64,000 nt of DNA from assembly GCA_052161625.1 (NCBI GenBank), contig CP197412.1; one strand, written 5' to 3'. The position numbers and the translations under genes were made by a program. Below, in pieces: positions 1-8,297 of the stretch (positions within the stretch are counted from its first letter, which is position 1; the number at the start of each line of letters is the position of its first letter). The DNA comes from JBKCUI01 sp052161625 (lineage in GTDB: Bacteria > Planctomycetota > Planctomycetia > Pirellulales > Pirellulaceae). The notes beneath the pieces are model-generated. The model saw nothing but the letters and a program-made list of their open reading frames with translations. It ran no database searches and had not been told where the DNA came from.

Positions 1-1
1 G

Positions 2-802
2 AATTCCACCCAAACGACCGACGCGATCGAGAAACTGGTTCTGGTAGGAGAAGGGACCATTCCCATCCTCATCTCCGCACCGCATGGAGGAACTTTGGGG
101 GTCCCTGGCGTCGCCCCCCGCGAAGGGAAAGGCCTCCAAACCGGCCCGAGTGGCTTCTTTGTCGGCCGTGATGGTGGAACTCAAGAACTAGCCATGGAGG
201 TCGTTGACGCAATTGCTGAAGAGTTCGGAGAGAAGCCTTATTTCGTTATCTCCGCAACACATCGCAAATACCTCGATCCAAACCGCCCCTCCTCAATCGC
301 TTTCGAGAATGAAGAAATGCAATCGGTCTACGATCGATATCACCGTTCGATGGCGAAATTCACAGAAGAAATCCTCAACCAGTACCAGCAAGGCCTACTG
401 CTCGACATCCACGGCCAGGGATCCCGTCGCGACACCGTCTTCCGAGGAACCAGCAACGGTAAAACGGTCAGCCGATTGATCCGCGACTATGGTAGCGCAT
501 CGCACAATGGAAACGAAAGTTTCTTCGGCTTATTAAAGTCCGCTGGCTGGATCGTTCACCCAGATCCCTTCGACGGAAAAGAGCAGGCTGGGTTCACGGG
601 CGGTTACATTGTCCAGACCTATGGAAGTCACCAAGCCATCGGAATCGATGCCATGCAGCTTGAATTGGGGGCTGTCTACCGAACCAAAGAAAGTAGATCT
701 CGAATTGCCAGTGAGCTTGCAAAAGCAATCGTCCAATACAGCAAACTCTACCTTCCCAAGTGGAAACCCCAACGCCCCCAGCCAGCCACCACGGAACGTT
801 AG
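2..802 (+). CDS. N-formylglutamate amidohydrolase-like protein (5' partial)
   Basis: The reading frame is open from the window edge, so the start lies upstream. A TTG at 95 falls inside conserved sequence (APHGGTLGVPG begins before it) and is not the real start. Motifs seen are HGGTLG near the beginning, DIHGQG in the middle and QLELG towards the end. This is the usual metal/substrate-binding layout of the N-formylglutamate amidohydrolase (FGase) superfamily, whose members hydrolyse N-formylglutamate or related N-acyl amino acids. The exact substrate is not determinable here. The gene converges on the minus-strand glycosyltransferase gene that follows. Family assignment is fairly secure; the specific reaction is inferred. 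Confidence 0.7.
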   Translation, partial: NSTQTTDAIEKLVLVGEGTIPILISAPHGGTLGVPGVAPREGKGLQTGPSGFFVGRDGGTQELAMEVVDAIAEEFGEKPYFVISATHRKYLDPNRPSSIAFENEEMQSVYDRYHRSMAKFTEEILNQYQQGLLLDIHGQGSRRDTVFRGTSNGKTVSRLIRDYGSASHNGNESFFGLLKSAGWIVHPDPFDGKEQAGFTGGYIVQTYGSHQAIGIDAMQLELGAVYRTKESRSRIASELAKAIVQYSKLYLPKWKPQRPQPATTER

Positions 803-840
803 CCCCCGCGCCTTACCAACCGGTCGACGCACTACGGCTC

Positions 841-2007
841 CTATAATGCATCCTGCAATGCGTTTAACAAGTCGGTGCACTGCACCTGCAATTGCTGACG
901 ATGCTTTGACTGGCTCGCGAGAACCAAACAATGCCGCAGCCCCCGCATCCGGCTGATCCGCGGATAGAGATCGTAATTCTGCCTCGATACAGGAAAGATC
1001 TCTATCACTTTGGTACCTGGCGATGCGAAAAGCAGATGGGCCAAAGCTGCACCATGCAAGGCGACAATCGATTCCGCTGAAGAGACGAGTTCGATTTGGG
1101 ATTGGATAGGCAACGCTTCAAAGTCGTAACTCTCAAAACCTTCGGATCGCAACCGCATCTCGATTTCTTGCTCGTTGATCAGATTCCGGTGCGAAGCCTT
1201 TTTTCTGCTGATGTAGATTTTCTTAGACGAACGCTTCGCCAATTTCCCATTGCGTTGAATACGGGCGGCGAATTCGCCGAGCAGATGCGATGTCGGCTCA
1301 TTGCACCACAACAGTTGATCCGGCTGAAGATGGAGGTGGCTATGCGGTTGAATCCACTGCGAAGGCTTCGTCCCAAGGAGCTGAAGTATATCCCTTTGGT
1401 ACGCGCTCTGATGATCGACGATAAATGTCATCGCTCCCTTCGATTCGAACTGCATGGCGGCCAAGGCGCGGGGAGCTACTTCGGTGAGCCAGTGAAAGAA
1501 GTTGTGGCAACTGCAGTTGTTCATCGAGATCGCAGTCCCGGGAATGCGTTGCGGTCGCGGGATCGAGCGTCGCGCCGTGAGGTTTCCTCGTTGGCGATGG
1601 ATCCAATGCCGGGGGTCAAGCATCGAAAAAGACTTCACACCCTCGACACCGTATTTCCCCATAAACGCCGTTTCACGGATAGCGCGGTGATCCGATGAGA
1701 CAAGGCATCCATTTCGGCCAACGCAACCACCGCCAGGTAAAACATAGAGTGATTGCTCGTGTTCCAGCACCCCAGTTACCTTCCACTCGCGAACGCCACG
1801 ATCAAAAAAGGCTTTGACTGTCGTTTCTGGTACTTCGGTAGATCCAGCCAGTACCATTTTTTTGCATGTCTCATCCAATGTCCCGAAGGTTTTCGGTGCG
1901 GCCTCGCGCGGAAGCCAGGGCATCAAGCTAGCGGCAGGGATGAGATATTTTTTGTGCCGAATCAAGCGATTGGCAAAATCGAGCGGATCATACTCCTTCA
2001 TGCCCAT
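841..2007 (-). CDS. Glycosyltransferase family 61-like protein
   Basis: This 388-residue protein carries the GT61 (DUF563) signature HNFFHWLTE near residue 165 and the C-terminal IVALHGAALAHLLFASPG block, followed by VIEIFP. GT61 enzymes transfer sugars such as xylose or GlcNAc onto glycans; in bacteria they usually sit in surface-polysaccharide loci. No signal peptide or membrane segment is evident, so the protein is probably cytoplasmic. It lies just downstream of, and on the same strand as, the TPR-glycosyltransferase gene ending at 2070, with a gap of about 60 bases, so co-transcription is likely. The donor and acceptor sugars cannot be told from sequence. Length is normal for the family. 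Confidence 0.85.
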   Translation of the reverse strand: MGMKEYDPLDFANRLIRHKKYLIPAASLMPWLPREAAPKTFGTLDETCKKMVLAGSTEVPETTVKAFFDRGVREWKVTGVLEHEQSLYVLPGGGCVGRNGCLVSSDHRAIRETAFMGKYGVEGVKSFSMLDPRHWIHRQRGNLTARRSIPRPQRIPGTAISMNNCSCHNFFHWLTEVAPRALAAMQFESKGAMTFIVDHQSAYQRDILQLLGTKPSQWIQPHSHLHLQPDQLLWCNEPTSHLLGEFAARIQRNGKLAKRSSKKIYISRKKASHRNLINEQEIEMRLRSEGFESYDFEALPIQSQIELVSSAESIVALHGAALAHLLFASPGTKVIEIFPVSRQNYDLYPRISRMRGLRHCLVLASQSKHRQQLQVQCTDLLNALQDAL

Positions 2008-2069
2008 CCCTTGATAAGCGGGTCAACAGGTTGAATGGCAATGGCAACTGTACAATCCACCCATGAGCC

Positions 2070-3455
2070 TCAGTTATTGCGAGGTTTGGCGAATTCGCCA
2101 CGAAGAAACTCTTTAACCTCGCGAAGCACAGGATCCCATTCGCCGATAGCCGTCTGACGAAACACCCGCATCGTCGGGTACCAAGGAGAATCAGAGCGAT
2201 ACTGGAGCCAGCGCCAATCGGGAGTGAAACCAAGCACCAAACAGGTTTTAATACCCATACCACCAGATAGATGCGCGAGAGACGTATCGCTGGTGACGAC
2301 GTAGTCCAAGGCATGCAGAATGGCGGCCGTATCCATAAAGGCACCGCTCGATTGATCCACTTCCTCGGGCATGCAATAGATAATCTTTTTACCTTGCCAT
2401 TGTTGAAGCTGTTCCGTTCCTTTGCCTTTCTGCAAGCTGATCAATTGCACCCCCTCTAGCTCGGCTAGGCATTCCATCGATTTCAGAGGAAAGGATCGAA
2501 ACATATCCGCTTGATGATCCGGATTCCCTTGCCAGTTCAGCCCGATTCGAAAGGGGGAGGGAGGGATAGCTCGCTGCAAGCCGTTGGCCCAAAAGGAAAT
2601 CAAGTTCGGCTTTGCAAACAGATATGGGACTTGTGAAGGTATGTTGCTGGCTTCGATGCCAAGGATATCCGCAACATCGATCAGAGAGCAGTGGTAATCG
2701 AAAGGTGATTCGACTTGTAATGAATTGGGAACCAGTTCCCCGATCCCTTTGCATTGCTGAAGAATGGCTAAGAGTTGGGGTTGAATGTGGAGAATGGTTC
2801 TCGCGCCCTTTTGACTGAGGATTTCGGAGAATCGAACGAAGTGGAGTGTATCCCCGAGGCCTTGCTCGGCGTAAAGAAGAATCGTCTTTCCTTCGAGTGA
2901 CTCCCCATTCCATTTCGGCTGTCGGTAGCGGTGTTGGATAGCTTCCGCGCATTGCCAACGGTAGCGATATTCCTTCCAACCCTCTTGGAAGTTTCCTTGC
3001 AAGAGATGGATCACGCCGAGGTTGCGATGAAGTTCCGCATCATGCGGATTGAGTTGCATGGCTTGATAGTAGTACTCAAAGGCCAGATCGATTCGGCCCG
3101 TCCAAGCATGGAGGGTGCCTCGATTTCGTAGAGCATTGAAGTATTGCGGCGACTGATCCAATGCGTTTTGAAACGCGGCATCCGCATCGGCCACGCGCCC
3201 GATGTACCGCAAGGAATTTCCCATGTTGTTCCAAGCGATTGGGAAGTTGGGTTGCAATCGAATCGCATTCTCGTAGGCTTGGACCGCTTGTTCGTAGCGA
3301 CGCAAATCATGCATGGCGATCCCCCAGTAGCACCAGGCGTTCGCGTGATTCGGTTCTCGTTGCAACACATCCCGATAGATTTTCTCTGCCTGTGCCGCGT
3401 TCCCTTGTTGGTGAATTTTCCAAGCGTGTTGGAGCGTTTCTTCGGTGGAAGGCAT
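2070..3455 (-). CDS. Tetratricopeptide repeat protein with glycosyltransferase-like C-terminal domain
   Basis: The N-terminal half (about residues 1-170) holds four or five TPR units, with repeated A..WCYWGIAMHDL, A..NMGNSLRYIG and AELHRNLGVIHLLQG patterns. The C-terminal half contains ILLYAEQGLGDTLHFVRF and TSDTSLAHLSGGMG, typical of the GT-B fold domain seen in TPR-containing GT9/GT41-like proteins. Such proteins are common in planctomycetes and are presumed to act on proteins or envelope glycans; no direct substrate evidence exists here. The gene is 62 bases upstream of the GT61 gene on the same strand. That pairing supports a shared glycan-assembly role, which is an inference. Confidence 0.82.
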   Translation of the reverse strand: MPSTEETLQHAWKIHQQGNAAQAEKIYRDVLQREPNHANAWCYWGIAMHDLRRYEQAVQAYENAIRLQPNFPIAWNNMGNSLRYIGRVADADAAFQNALDQSPQYFNALRNRGTLHAWTGRIDLAFEYYYQAMQLNPHDAELHRNLGVIHLLQGNFQEGWKEYRYRWQCAEAIQHRYRQPKWNGESLEGKTILLYAEQGLGDTLHFVRFSEILSQKGARTILHIQPQLLAILQQCKGIGELVPNSLQVESPFDYHCSLIDVADILGIEASNIPSQVPYLFAKPNLISFWANGLQRAIPPSPFRIGLNWQGNPDHQADMFRSFPLKSMECLAELEGVQLISLQKGKGTEQLQQWQGKKIIYCMPEEVDQSSGAFMDTAAILHALDYVVTSDTSLAHLSGGMGIKTCLVLGFTPDWRWLQYRSDSPWYPTMRVFRQTAIGEWDPVLREVKEFLRGEFAKPRNN

Positions 3456-3623
3456 AATCTAAGTGACAGAATCTAGGTGACAGAGGGTTGAGGAAGCTTC
3501 GCGGGCCGCGTCGATTGCTGGACAATCTGGATCCTACCCCCCCGATTCGAACGATTGCAAGACGGGTCGAGTTGGAGCCCTCTTCCCTGACTTTCACGAA
3601 ACCTATCCATCGAAAGGGATCCT

Positions 3624-4160
3624 GTGCAGCGACAATTGATCTTGATGAGGCACGCCAAAAGCGACTGGAGCCAGCCAGGCCTCAGCGACAAGGAGCGACC
3701 GCTCAACGCGAGGGGTCGTGCTGCGGCGCCTCGAATGGCACACTGGCTTTTTGAATGGATCCATTCGCAGAATCGCCGCGTCGATCGCGTCCTCTCCAGC
3801 ACTTCGGTGCGCACGCGGGAGACTTTGGAAACCATGCGGGATGCTTCGAAGTTCCCTAACGATCTGAAGGTCGAGTGGTTGGACGCACTCTATCTCGCCG
3901 AGCCACGAGTCATTTGGGACTCCATTCGATCAGCTTATCACAGCCACCCCAACGAGGAGAGTTTGCTGGTTCTCGGGCACAATCCAGGCATGGAGATTTT
4001 AATGAGCGCCTTGGCCGGACGCGACTTGGAGGTCCCAACGGCGGCGATTGCTATCTTTGAATCCCGTCACGATCGCCCGATTGGAGAGCTTGTGCCTGAG
4101 ATCGAGTCTGGAAGTTGGAACTTGCTGGCATTTCAGACACCCCGCAGCTTATCCTCTTGA
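3624..4160 (+). CDS. SixA-like histidine phosphatase
   Basis: The 178-residue protein starts with a GTG codon and opens with QLILMRHAKSDW, the RHG/RHA catalytic motif of the histidine phosphatase superfamily in its SixA-type RHAKS form. Further family features are SSTSVRTRET and the second catalytic histidine in VLGHNPGME. SixA removes phosphate from phosphohistidine on HPt domains in Escherichia coli; the substrate here is unknown. The length matches SixA-type single-domain members. The gene is divergent from the TPR-glycosyltransferase gene, with about 170 bases between them that must hold both promoters. Confidence 0.85.
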   Translation: MQRQLILMRHAKSDWSQPGLSDKERPLNARGRAAAPRMAHWLFEWIHSQNRRVDRVLSSTSVRTRETLETMRDASKFPNDLKVEWLDALYLAEPRVIWDSIRSAYHSHPNEESLLVLGHNPGMEILMSALAGRDLEVPTAAIAIFESRHDRPIGELVPEIESGSWNLLAFQTPRSLSS

Positions 4161-4304
4161 ATGGTCTTGGACTGGCTCGAGCCCTTTTGCTAGACTCCGC
4201 GCGAGAAGCGACGACGCATTGGAAGCGCGCGCCTTAGTCGATCCCTCAATGCACGGTCTTTCGAACTGCGCCGCGGTTCGCTGGACTGCTCTGGAGTCAA
4301 AGGA

Positions 4305-6464
4305 ATGAGTCAACAACCCAAAGTTTGGTTAACCGGATGGATTCGTAGCAACTTGGCATGGAGCCGTTGGGCTTCGATTCCAGTCGCTGCAATCGTGCTG
4401 TCCGTCGCAGGTCCAACCGCTTCTGGCGTCGATGTCGACCCACAAGTTTCCAAGGCGTTGGGATACAAGCCAAGGCAGTCGAGTGTTTTGTACGACCAAG
4501 TGGCCGAAAAAGATGCGGAAGGCTGCACCAGTCGCTACGAGTCGAAGAACGGCGTCGATGGCCTAACGGTATTCGGCCCCAATGGTCAGATCCTTCGCCG
4601 ATTCAACGATGCAAACGGCGACCGACAAGTAGATCAATGGTGTTACTTCAAGGATGGTATCGAGGTCTATCGTGATATCGACAGCGACTTCAACGCCACA
4701 GCCGATCAATATCGCTGGCTGGGAACGGGAGGAACGCGCTGGGGAATCGATAAAAACGAAGATGGAACCATCGATTCCTGGAAAATGATGTCGCCCGAAG
4801 AGGTGACCATCGAGTTGGTAGAAGCGATCAAGGCTAAAGATGAAGACCGCTTCCGCCGCTTGCTCCCCTCCGAGCAAGAGATCAAGCAAATGGGGCTTGG
4901 CGAAGAAAAGGCCAAGCAATTAGTGGAACGAGTTCTCGCGGCCCGAACAGGATTTGCCGAGTTCGTGCGCTCCCAAAAGTTGGTCCAATCCACGACAAAA
5001 TGGGCTCACTTTGCAGCCGACAAGCCCGGTGTAGTGCCCGCAGGCACTGACGGTGCAACGCAGGACGTGGTCGCTTATGAGAATGTCATCTCCATTATCG
5101 ATAACGAAGGAACCAGCCAACAACTAATGGTTGGAACATTGGTGCAACTCGGCGCAACGTGGAAATTGGCGGACCTTCCAAAAACGGTGAGCGACGGGGC
5201 AATGATCGCGGAGAGTGGATTCTTCTTCCCCTCGACGGTCGCTGCAAGCGGTCGGCCAGTGACAACGCAGGAAGGATCTGGTGGGTTGACTGGCGAGATG
5301 CAGTCCCTCCTCTCCGATTTGGAGAAGATCGACACCCAGATCCGCGCTGCCGTTGGAGACACCAGCAAGCTATCCGAACTGCACGATGAACGAGCTCAAA
5401 CCATGGTCCGCTTGATCAATTCATCGAAGGGTACATCGGAGATGGAGCTTTGGGTAAGGCAGTTTGTCGACTCGGTTAGCTCAGCAGCGATGCAAGGTGA
5501 GTATCCCGAAGGTCTTGAGCGATTGCAGTCTTTCGAATCCCAATTGCCCAATATCCCAGGTGGCAGGGATCTAATGCCCTACGTCGCATATCGAGTCCTG
5601 ACGACCGACTACCAAGTCAAGAGCTTGGGCGAAAACGTGAACTTTGCCAAACTCCAAGGGGACCACATGGAAAACTTGGAAGCGTACGCCGAGAAATACT
5701 CCGAGAGCCCGGACGCAGCGGATGCGATGATCCAGATCGCTCTCAATCACGAGTTAACCGGCGAGGAGAAAGAAGCCCAAGTTTGGTACAAGAAGGTAGC
5801 AGACGGATTCCCTTCCACGAATGAAGGGAAGAAAGCGTCCGGTGCGATCGCCCGCTTGAGCTTGGAGGGACGAACCTTCAGCCTTTCCGGCAAAACGCTG
5901 GACGGCAAAACATTCGACAGCAAGCAGTTCGCTGGAATGCCGGTCGTCATTCAGTACTGGGCGTCATGGTGCGAGCCATGCAAGCAAGACATGAAGAAGA
6001 TTCGCGAAGAACTGGCGAAGAACCCCAAGGCGTTTGGGGTCGTCGGTGTGAACCTGGACTCCGATCGGGAGAAAGCAGCGACCTCCATACCCGCCGGCTT
6101 TGCCCCCTGGCCTCACATCCACGAAGGGAGCGGCTTCGAGAGCGATCTCGCCGTTGGGCTCGGCGTGTTGAGCGTCCCGGTTACGATTCTGGTCGATCGA
6201 GATGGCAAGGTCATCAAGCGCGGCGCGCACTTCACCCAAGATATGGAGGACGCTCTCAAGGCGTTGACCGAGGGTGCACCCAATGCGAGAGCAGCCAAGC
6301 TTCCTAACACGAAGCCAGCCCCCTCTACCAACAAATCCAACGCGAAAACTCCGTCGGCCTCCCCGACCGGCCGCCCGGTTACTACCCCTAATAATCGCCC
6401 CGCCACCGGCAACACCGGTGGACAACGCCCCCCCCAAAGACCAGGTTCGCCATCTGGCAAGTAA
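4305..6464 (+). CDS. Exported thioredoxin/TlpA-domain protein with EF-hand-like N-terminal repeats
   Basis: A hydrophobic stretch near residues 20-40 looks like a signal peptide. Residues of about 80-160 contain aspartate/asparagine-rich DxNxD-type stretches (DANGDRQVDQW, DSDFNATADQY, DKNEDGTIDSW) that resemble calcium-binding EF-hand/dockerin loops. A long helical middle follows. The C-terminal part is a TlpA/thioredoxin fold with VIQYWASWCEPCKQ, giving a complete CxxC redox site, and the cis-proline segment SVPVTILVDRDGK. A proline/asparagine/threonine-rich low-complexity tail ends the protein. TlpA-type proteins act as periplasmic thiol reductases. The start at 4305 is preceded by GGAG eight bases upstream. 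The combined architecture is large (719 residues) and is known to me only from planctomycetes. Confidence 0.78.
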   Translation: MSQQPKVWLTGWIRSNLAWSRWASIPVAAIVLSVAGPTASGVDVDPQVSKALGYKPRQSSVLYDQVAEKDAEGCTSRYESKNGVDGLTVFGPNGQILRRFNDANGDRQVDQWCYFKDGIEVYRDIDSDFNATADQYRWLGTGGTRWGIDKNEDGTIDSWKMMSPEEVTIELVEAIKAKDEDRFRRLLPSEQEIKQMGLGEEKAKQLVERVLAARTGFAEFVRSQKLVQSTTKWAHFAADKPGVVPAGTDGATQDVVAYENVISIIDNEGTSQQLMVGTLVQLGATWKLADLPKTVSDGAMIAESGFFFPSTVAASGRPVTTQEGSGGLTGEMQSLLSDLEKIDTQIRAAVGDTSKLSELHDERAQTMVRLINSSKGTSEMELWVRQFVDSVSSAAMQGEYPEGLERLQSFESQLPNIPGGRDLMPYVAYRVLTTDYQVKSLGENVNFAKLQGDHMENLEAYAEKYSESPDAADAMIQIALNHELTGEEKEAQVWYKKVADGFPSTNEGKKASGAIARLSLEGRTFSLSGKTLDGKTFDSKQFAGMPVVIQYWASWCEPCKQDMKKIREELAKNPKAFGVVGVNLDSDREKAATSIPAGFAPWPHIHEGSGFESDLAVGLGVLSVPVTILVDRDGKVIKRGAHFTQDMEDALKALTEGAPNARAAKLPNTKPAPSTNKSNAKTPSASPTGRPVTTPNNRPATGNTGGQRPPQRPGSPSGK

Positions 6465-6559
6465 ATTTGGGGGTTGCCGAATCGTCTGGAGGTGGGTACG
6501 CTCTTCCCCTCCAATTCCAAGCAACGTAACAGAAACAACATTTTTTGGAGCTACTGCTC

Positions 6560-6649
6560 GTGGGTGTTAAGAAGACAGGACGCGGTCGACGAAAGATTGG
6601 TCGAAAGAAGAGGCGGATGCGAGCGCGGATCCGTCACCGCAAGAAATAA
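6560..6649 (+). CDS. 29-residue Arg/Lys-rich protein, possible small ribosomal-type protein
   Basis: A GTG at 6560 opens a 29-codon frame ending at TAA 6647-6649. GGAG at 6547-6550 sits nine bases before it, a good ribosome-binding site. The product is extremely basic: after a VKKTGRGRRK start, more than half the residues are Arg or Lys, ending in RHRKK. Composition and length resemble tiny ribosome-associated proteins (bTHX, or the AURKAIP1/COX24 group with its KKRRxRMR core), and GRKKRRMRAR is close to that core. This is similarity by eye only. A hairpin at 6682-6713 may terminate the transcript. It may be real and annotated elsewhere only as a hypothetical protein, or be skipped because of its size. 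Confidence 0.6.
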   Translation: MGVKKTGRGRRKIGRKKRRMRARIRHRKK

Positions 6650-6681
6650 TTAGCCGGACCAATACGGCATTCTTCTTCGAT

Positions 6682-6713
6682 ACGATGCTGGCGATGTAAA
6701 TCCCCAGCATCGT
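6682..6713 (+). terminator. Stem-loop downstream of the 29-codon gene
   Basis: ACGATGCTGG and CCAGCATCGT form a perfect 10-bp stem with a loop of 12 bases, followed by the pyrimidine-rich TTCTTC. This fits a weak intrinsic terminator for the small basic protein gene just upstream. Confidence 0.5.
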
Positions 6714-6813
6714 TTCTTCGTAGACTTTCCGCATAGCCGCTCGAATGAGAGCGGCGAGTGCGCGGTGGCTGCGTCTCGTCATTCTTTTCCCAGGCAAGAA
6801 GCCCGCCGGCTCG

Positions 6814-6930
6814 TTTCTTTGCTGCACCGGCCCTTTTCTTTGCTGCACCGGCCCTTTTCTTTGCTGCACCGGCTCCTTCTTTGCTGCACGGGCCCCTTTC
6901 TTTGCTGCACGGGCCCCTTTCTTTGCTGCA
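6814..6930. repeat. Six-copy 20/21-bp tandem repeat
   Basis: Six head-to-tail copies of TTTCTTTGCTGCACSGGCCC occur with start-to-start spacings of 21, 21, 20, 21 and 21 bases. The fourth copy lost one base, and the last three differ from the first by CACGGG in place of CACCGG. Because 21 is a multiple of three, both strands give repetitive translations (AAKKGAR on the minus strand), but the 20-bp unit shifts the frame and no start or codon pattern supports a gene. This 6714-6973 stretch otherwise contains nothing recognisable. Confidence 0.85.
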
Positions 6931-7021
6931 ATCGACAAATCGAGCTGATCACCTATGATGGAGGTGAATTCTTTTGTTTCTCGATTTTGTGACCCTGACT
7001 GACAACAGAGTGCACCCTCTT

Positions 7022-8281
7022 ATGGCAACGATTTCTGAACCTATCGCTTCGGCCGATCCTTATTTTCAAGAGCTTTTCGCAGATCGCATCGGCGGTATTT
7101 CCTACGGCAAAGGAAACGAGATCTACAAGTTCGAGAAGATCAAGCGAGCCAAACGGAAGGCGCTGGCCGATTACCCCAATCGCACGCTCCTAGACTTCGG
7201 GATCGGCGAGAACGATTCCATGGCCAACACCAAAGTTCGCGAACAGATGGCCGTTCAGATCAACCGCCCCGAGAACCGCGGGTACATGGACAACGGCACG
7301 GCGGATTTCAAAGAAGCGGTCTCGCGCTTCATGAAGCGTCAGTTCGGCGTCGAACTCGATGCGGCCAGCGAAATCAACCATTGCATCGGTAGCAAGACCG
7401 CTTTGTCGATGCTCCCTGCATGCTTCATCAATCCAGGCGACATCACCATGATGACCGTCCCAGGATACCCGGTCGCCGGCACGCACACTCGTTACTACGG
7501 CGGCACGGTATACCGTCTTCCGCTTCTCCCAGAAAACCATTTCTTTCCCGACTTCTCCAAGATAACCGACGATGTCTGGGAAAAGACCAAAATGCTGGTC
7601 GTCAACTATCCCAACAGCCCGACCGGCCAAGTCGCGACCCGCGAGTTTTACGAGCAAATCATTGAATTAGCTCGTGAAAAGAAGTTTATCATTGTTCAAG
7701 ACGCCGCCCACATCTTGCTGACGTTCCAAGGCGAACCTTTGAGTTTCCTCCAAGTTCCAGGAGCGATGGACGTCGGGGTGGAAGTTCATTCGATGAGCAA
7801 AGGCTTCGACATGATCGGCTGGCGAATTGGATGGGTTTGCGGAAATGCAAAGATCGTCCAAGCCTTTGCGGATGTCAAAGACAACTGCGACAGCGGCCAG
7901 TTCGGAGCGATCCAGCGCGCTGCGATCGCCGGCCTTGACTCCCCAGAGATCCCTGCCCAGATCAACGCAAAGTATCGCCGTCGCTTGAACAAGCTCGTCG
8001 CGTGCCTGAGCGAATGCGGATTTCAATGCGAGGTGCCCGGTGGAAGCTATTTCCTTTACACGAAGTCGCCAACGGGTGTTGCCGGAGGACCTTCGTTCGC
8101 CAATGCCGAGGAAGCATCACAATACTTCATCACGCAGCACTCGATGGTTACAGTTCCATGGGATGATGCTGGACCGCACCTGCGATTTTCCGTTACGTAC
8201 GAAGCGGACAGCGAAGCGGCGGAAGACGCCATGATGGCGGAGACCAAGAAGCGATTGGGAACTCTTCAGTTCACATTCTAG
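7022..8281 (+). CDS. dapL: LL-diaminopimelate aminotransferase-like PLP enzyme
   Basis: This is a fold-type I aminotransferase of 419 residues from this start. Family features are DPYFQELFADRIGG at the N-terminus, GIGENDSMAN, VNYPNSPTGQ, VQDAAH, and SMSKGFDMIGWRIGW, which holds the PLP-binding lysine. This pattern matches DapL, which converts tetrahydrodipicolinate directly to LL-diaminopimelate in lysine and peptidoglycan synthesis; planctomycetes are known to use that route. A stronger ribosome-binding site (GGAGGTGA, 6959-6966) precedes an in-frame TTG at 6974, which would add 16 residues. I kept the ATG because homologous sequence begins after it. The shikimate-dehydrogenase-like gene follows 16 bases downstream. 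Confidence 0.82.
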   Translation: MATISEPIASADPYFQELFADRIGGISYGKGNEIYKFEKIKRAKRKALADYPNRTLLDFGIGENDSMANTKVREQMAVQINRPENRGYMDNGTADFKEAVSRFMKRQFGVELDAASEINHCIGSKTALSMLPACFINPGDITMMTVPGYPVAGTHTRYYGGTVYRLPLLPENHFFPDFSKITDDVWEKTKMLVVNYPNSPTGQVATREFYEQIIELAREKKFIIVQDAAHILLTFQGEPLSFLQVPGAMDVGVEVHSMSKGFDMIGWRIGWVCGNAKIVQAFADVKDNCDSGQFGAIQRAAIAGLDSPEIPAQINAKYRRRLNKLVACLSECGFQCEVPGGSYFLYTKSPTGVAGGPSFANAEEASQYFITQHSMVTVPWDDAGPHLRFSVTYEADSEAAEDAMMAETKKRLGTLQFTF

Positions 8282-8297
8282 ATTCGCAGCTCCCCGC

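Noticed and set aside
6814..6930. Six regular repeats considered as a CRISPR array
   Set aside because: Units are head to tail with no spacers between them, and no cas genes are present in the window.
6567..6938. Minus-strand 123-codon frame encoding AAKKGAR repeats
   Set aside because: The repetitive part is a by-product of the 21-bp minisatellite, the 20-base unit breaks periodicity, and the frame runs antisense through the small basic gene and its terminator.
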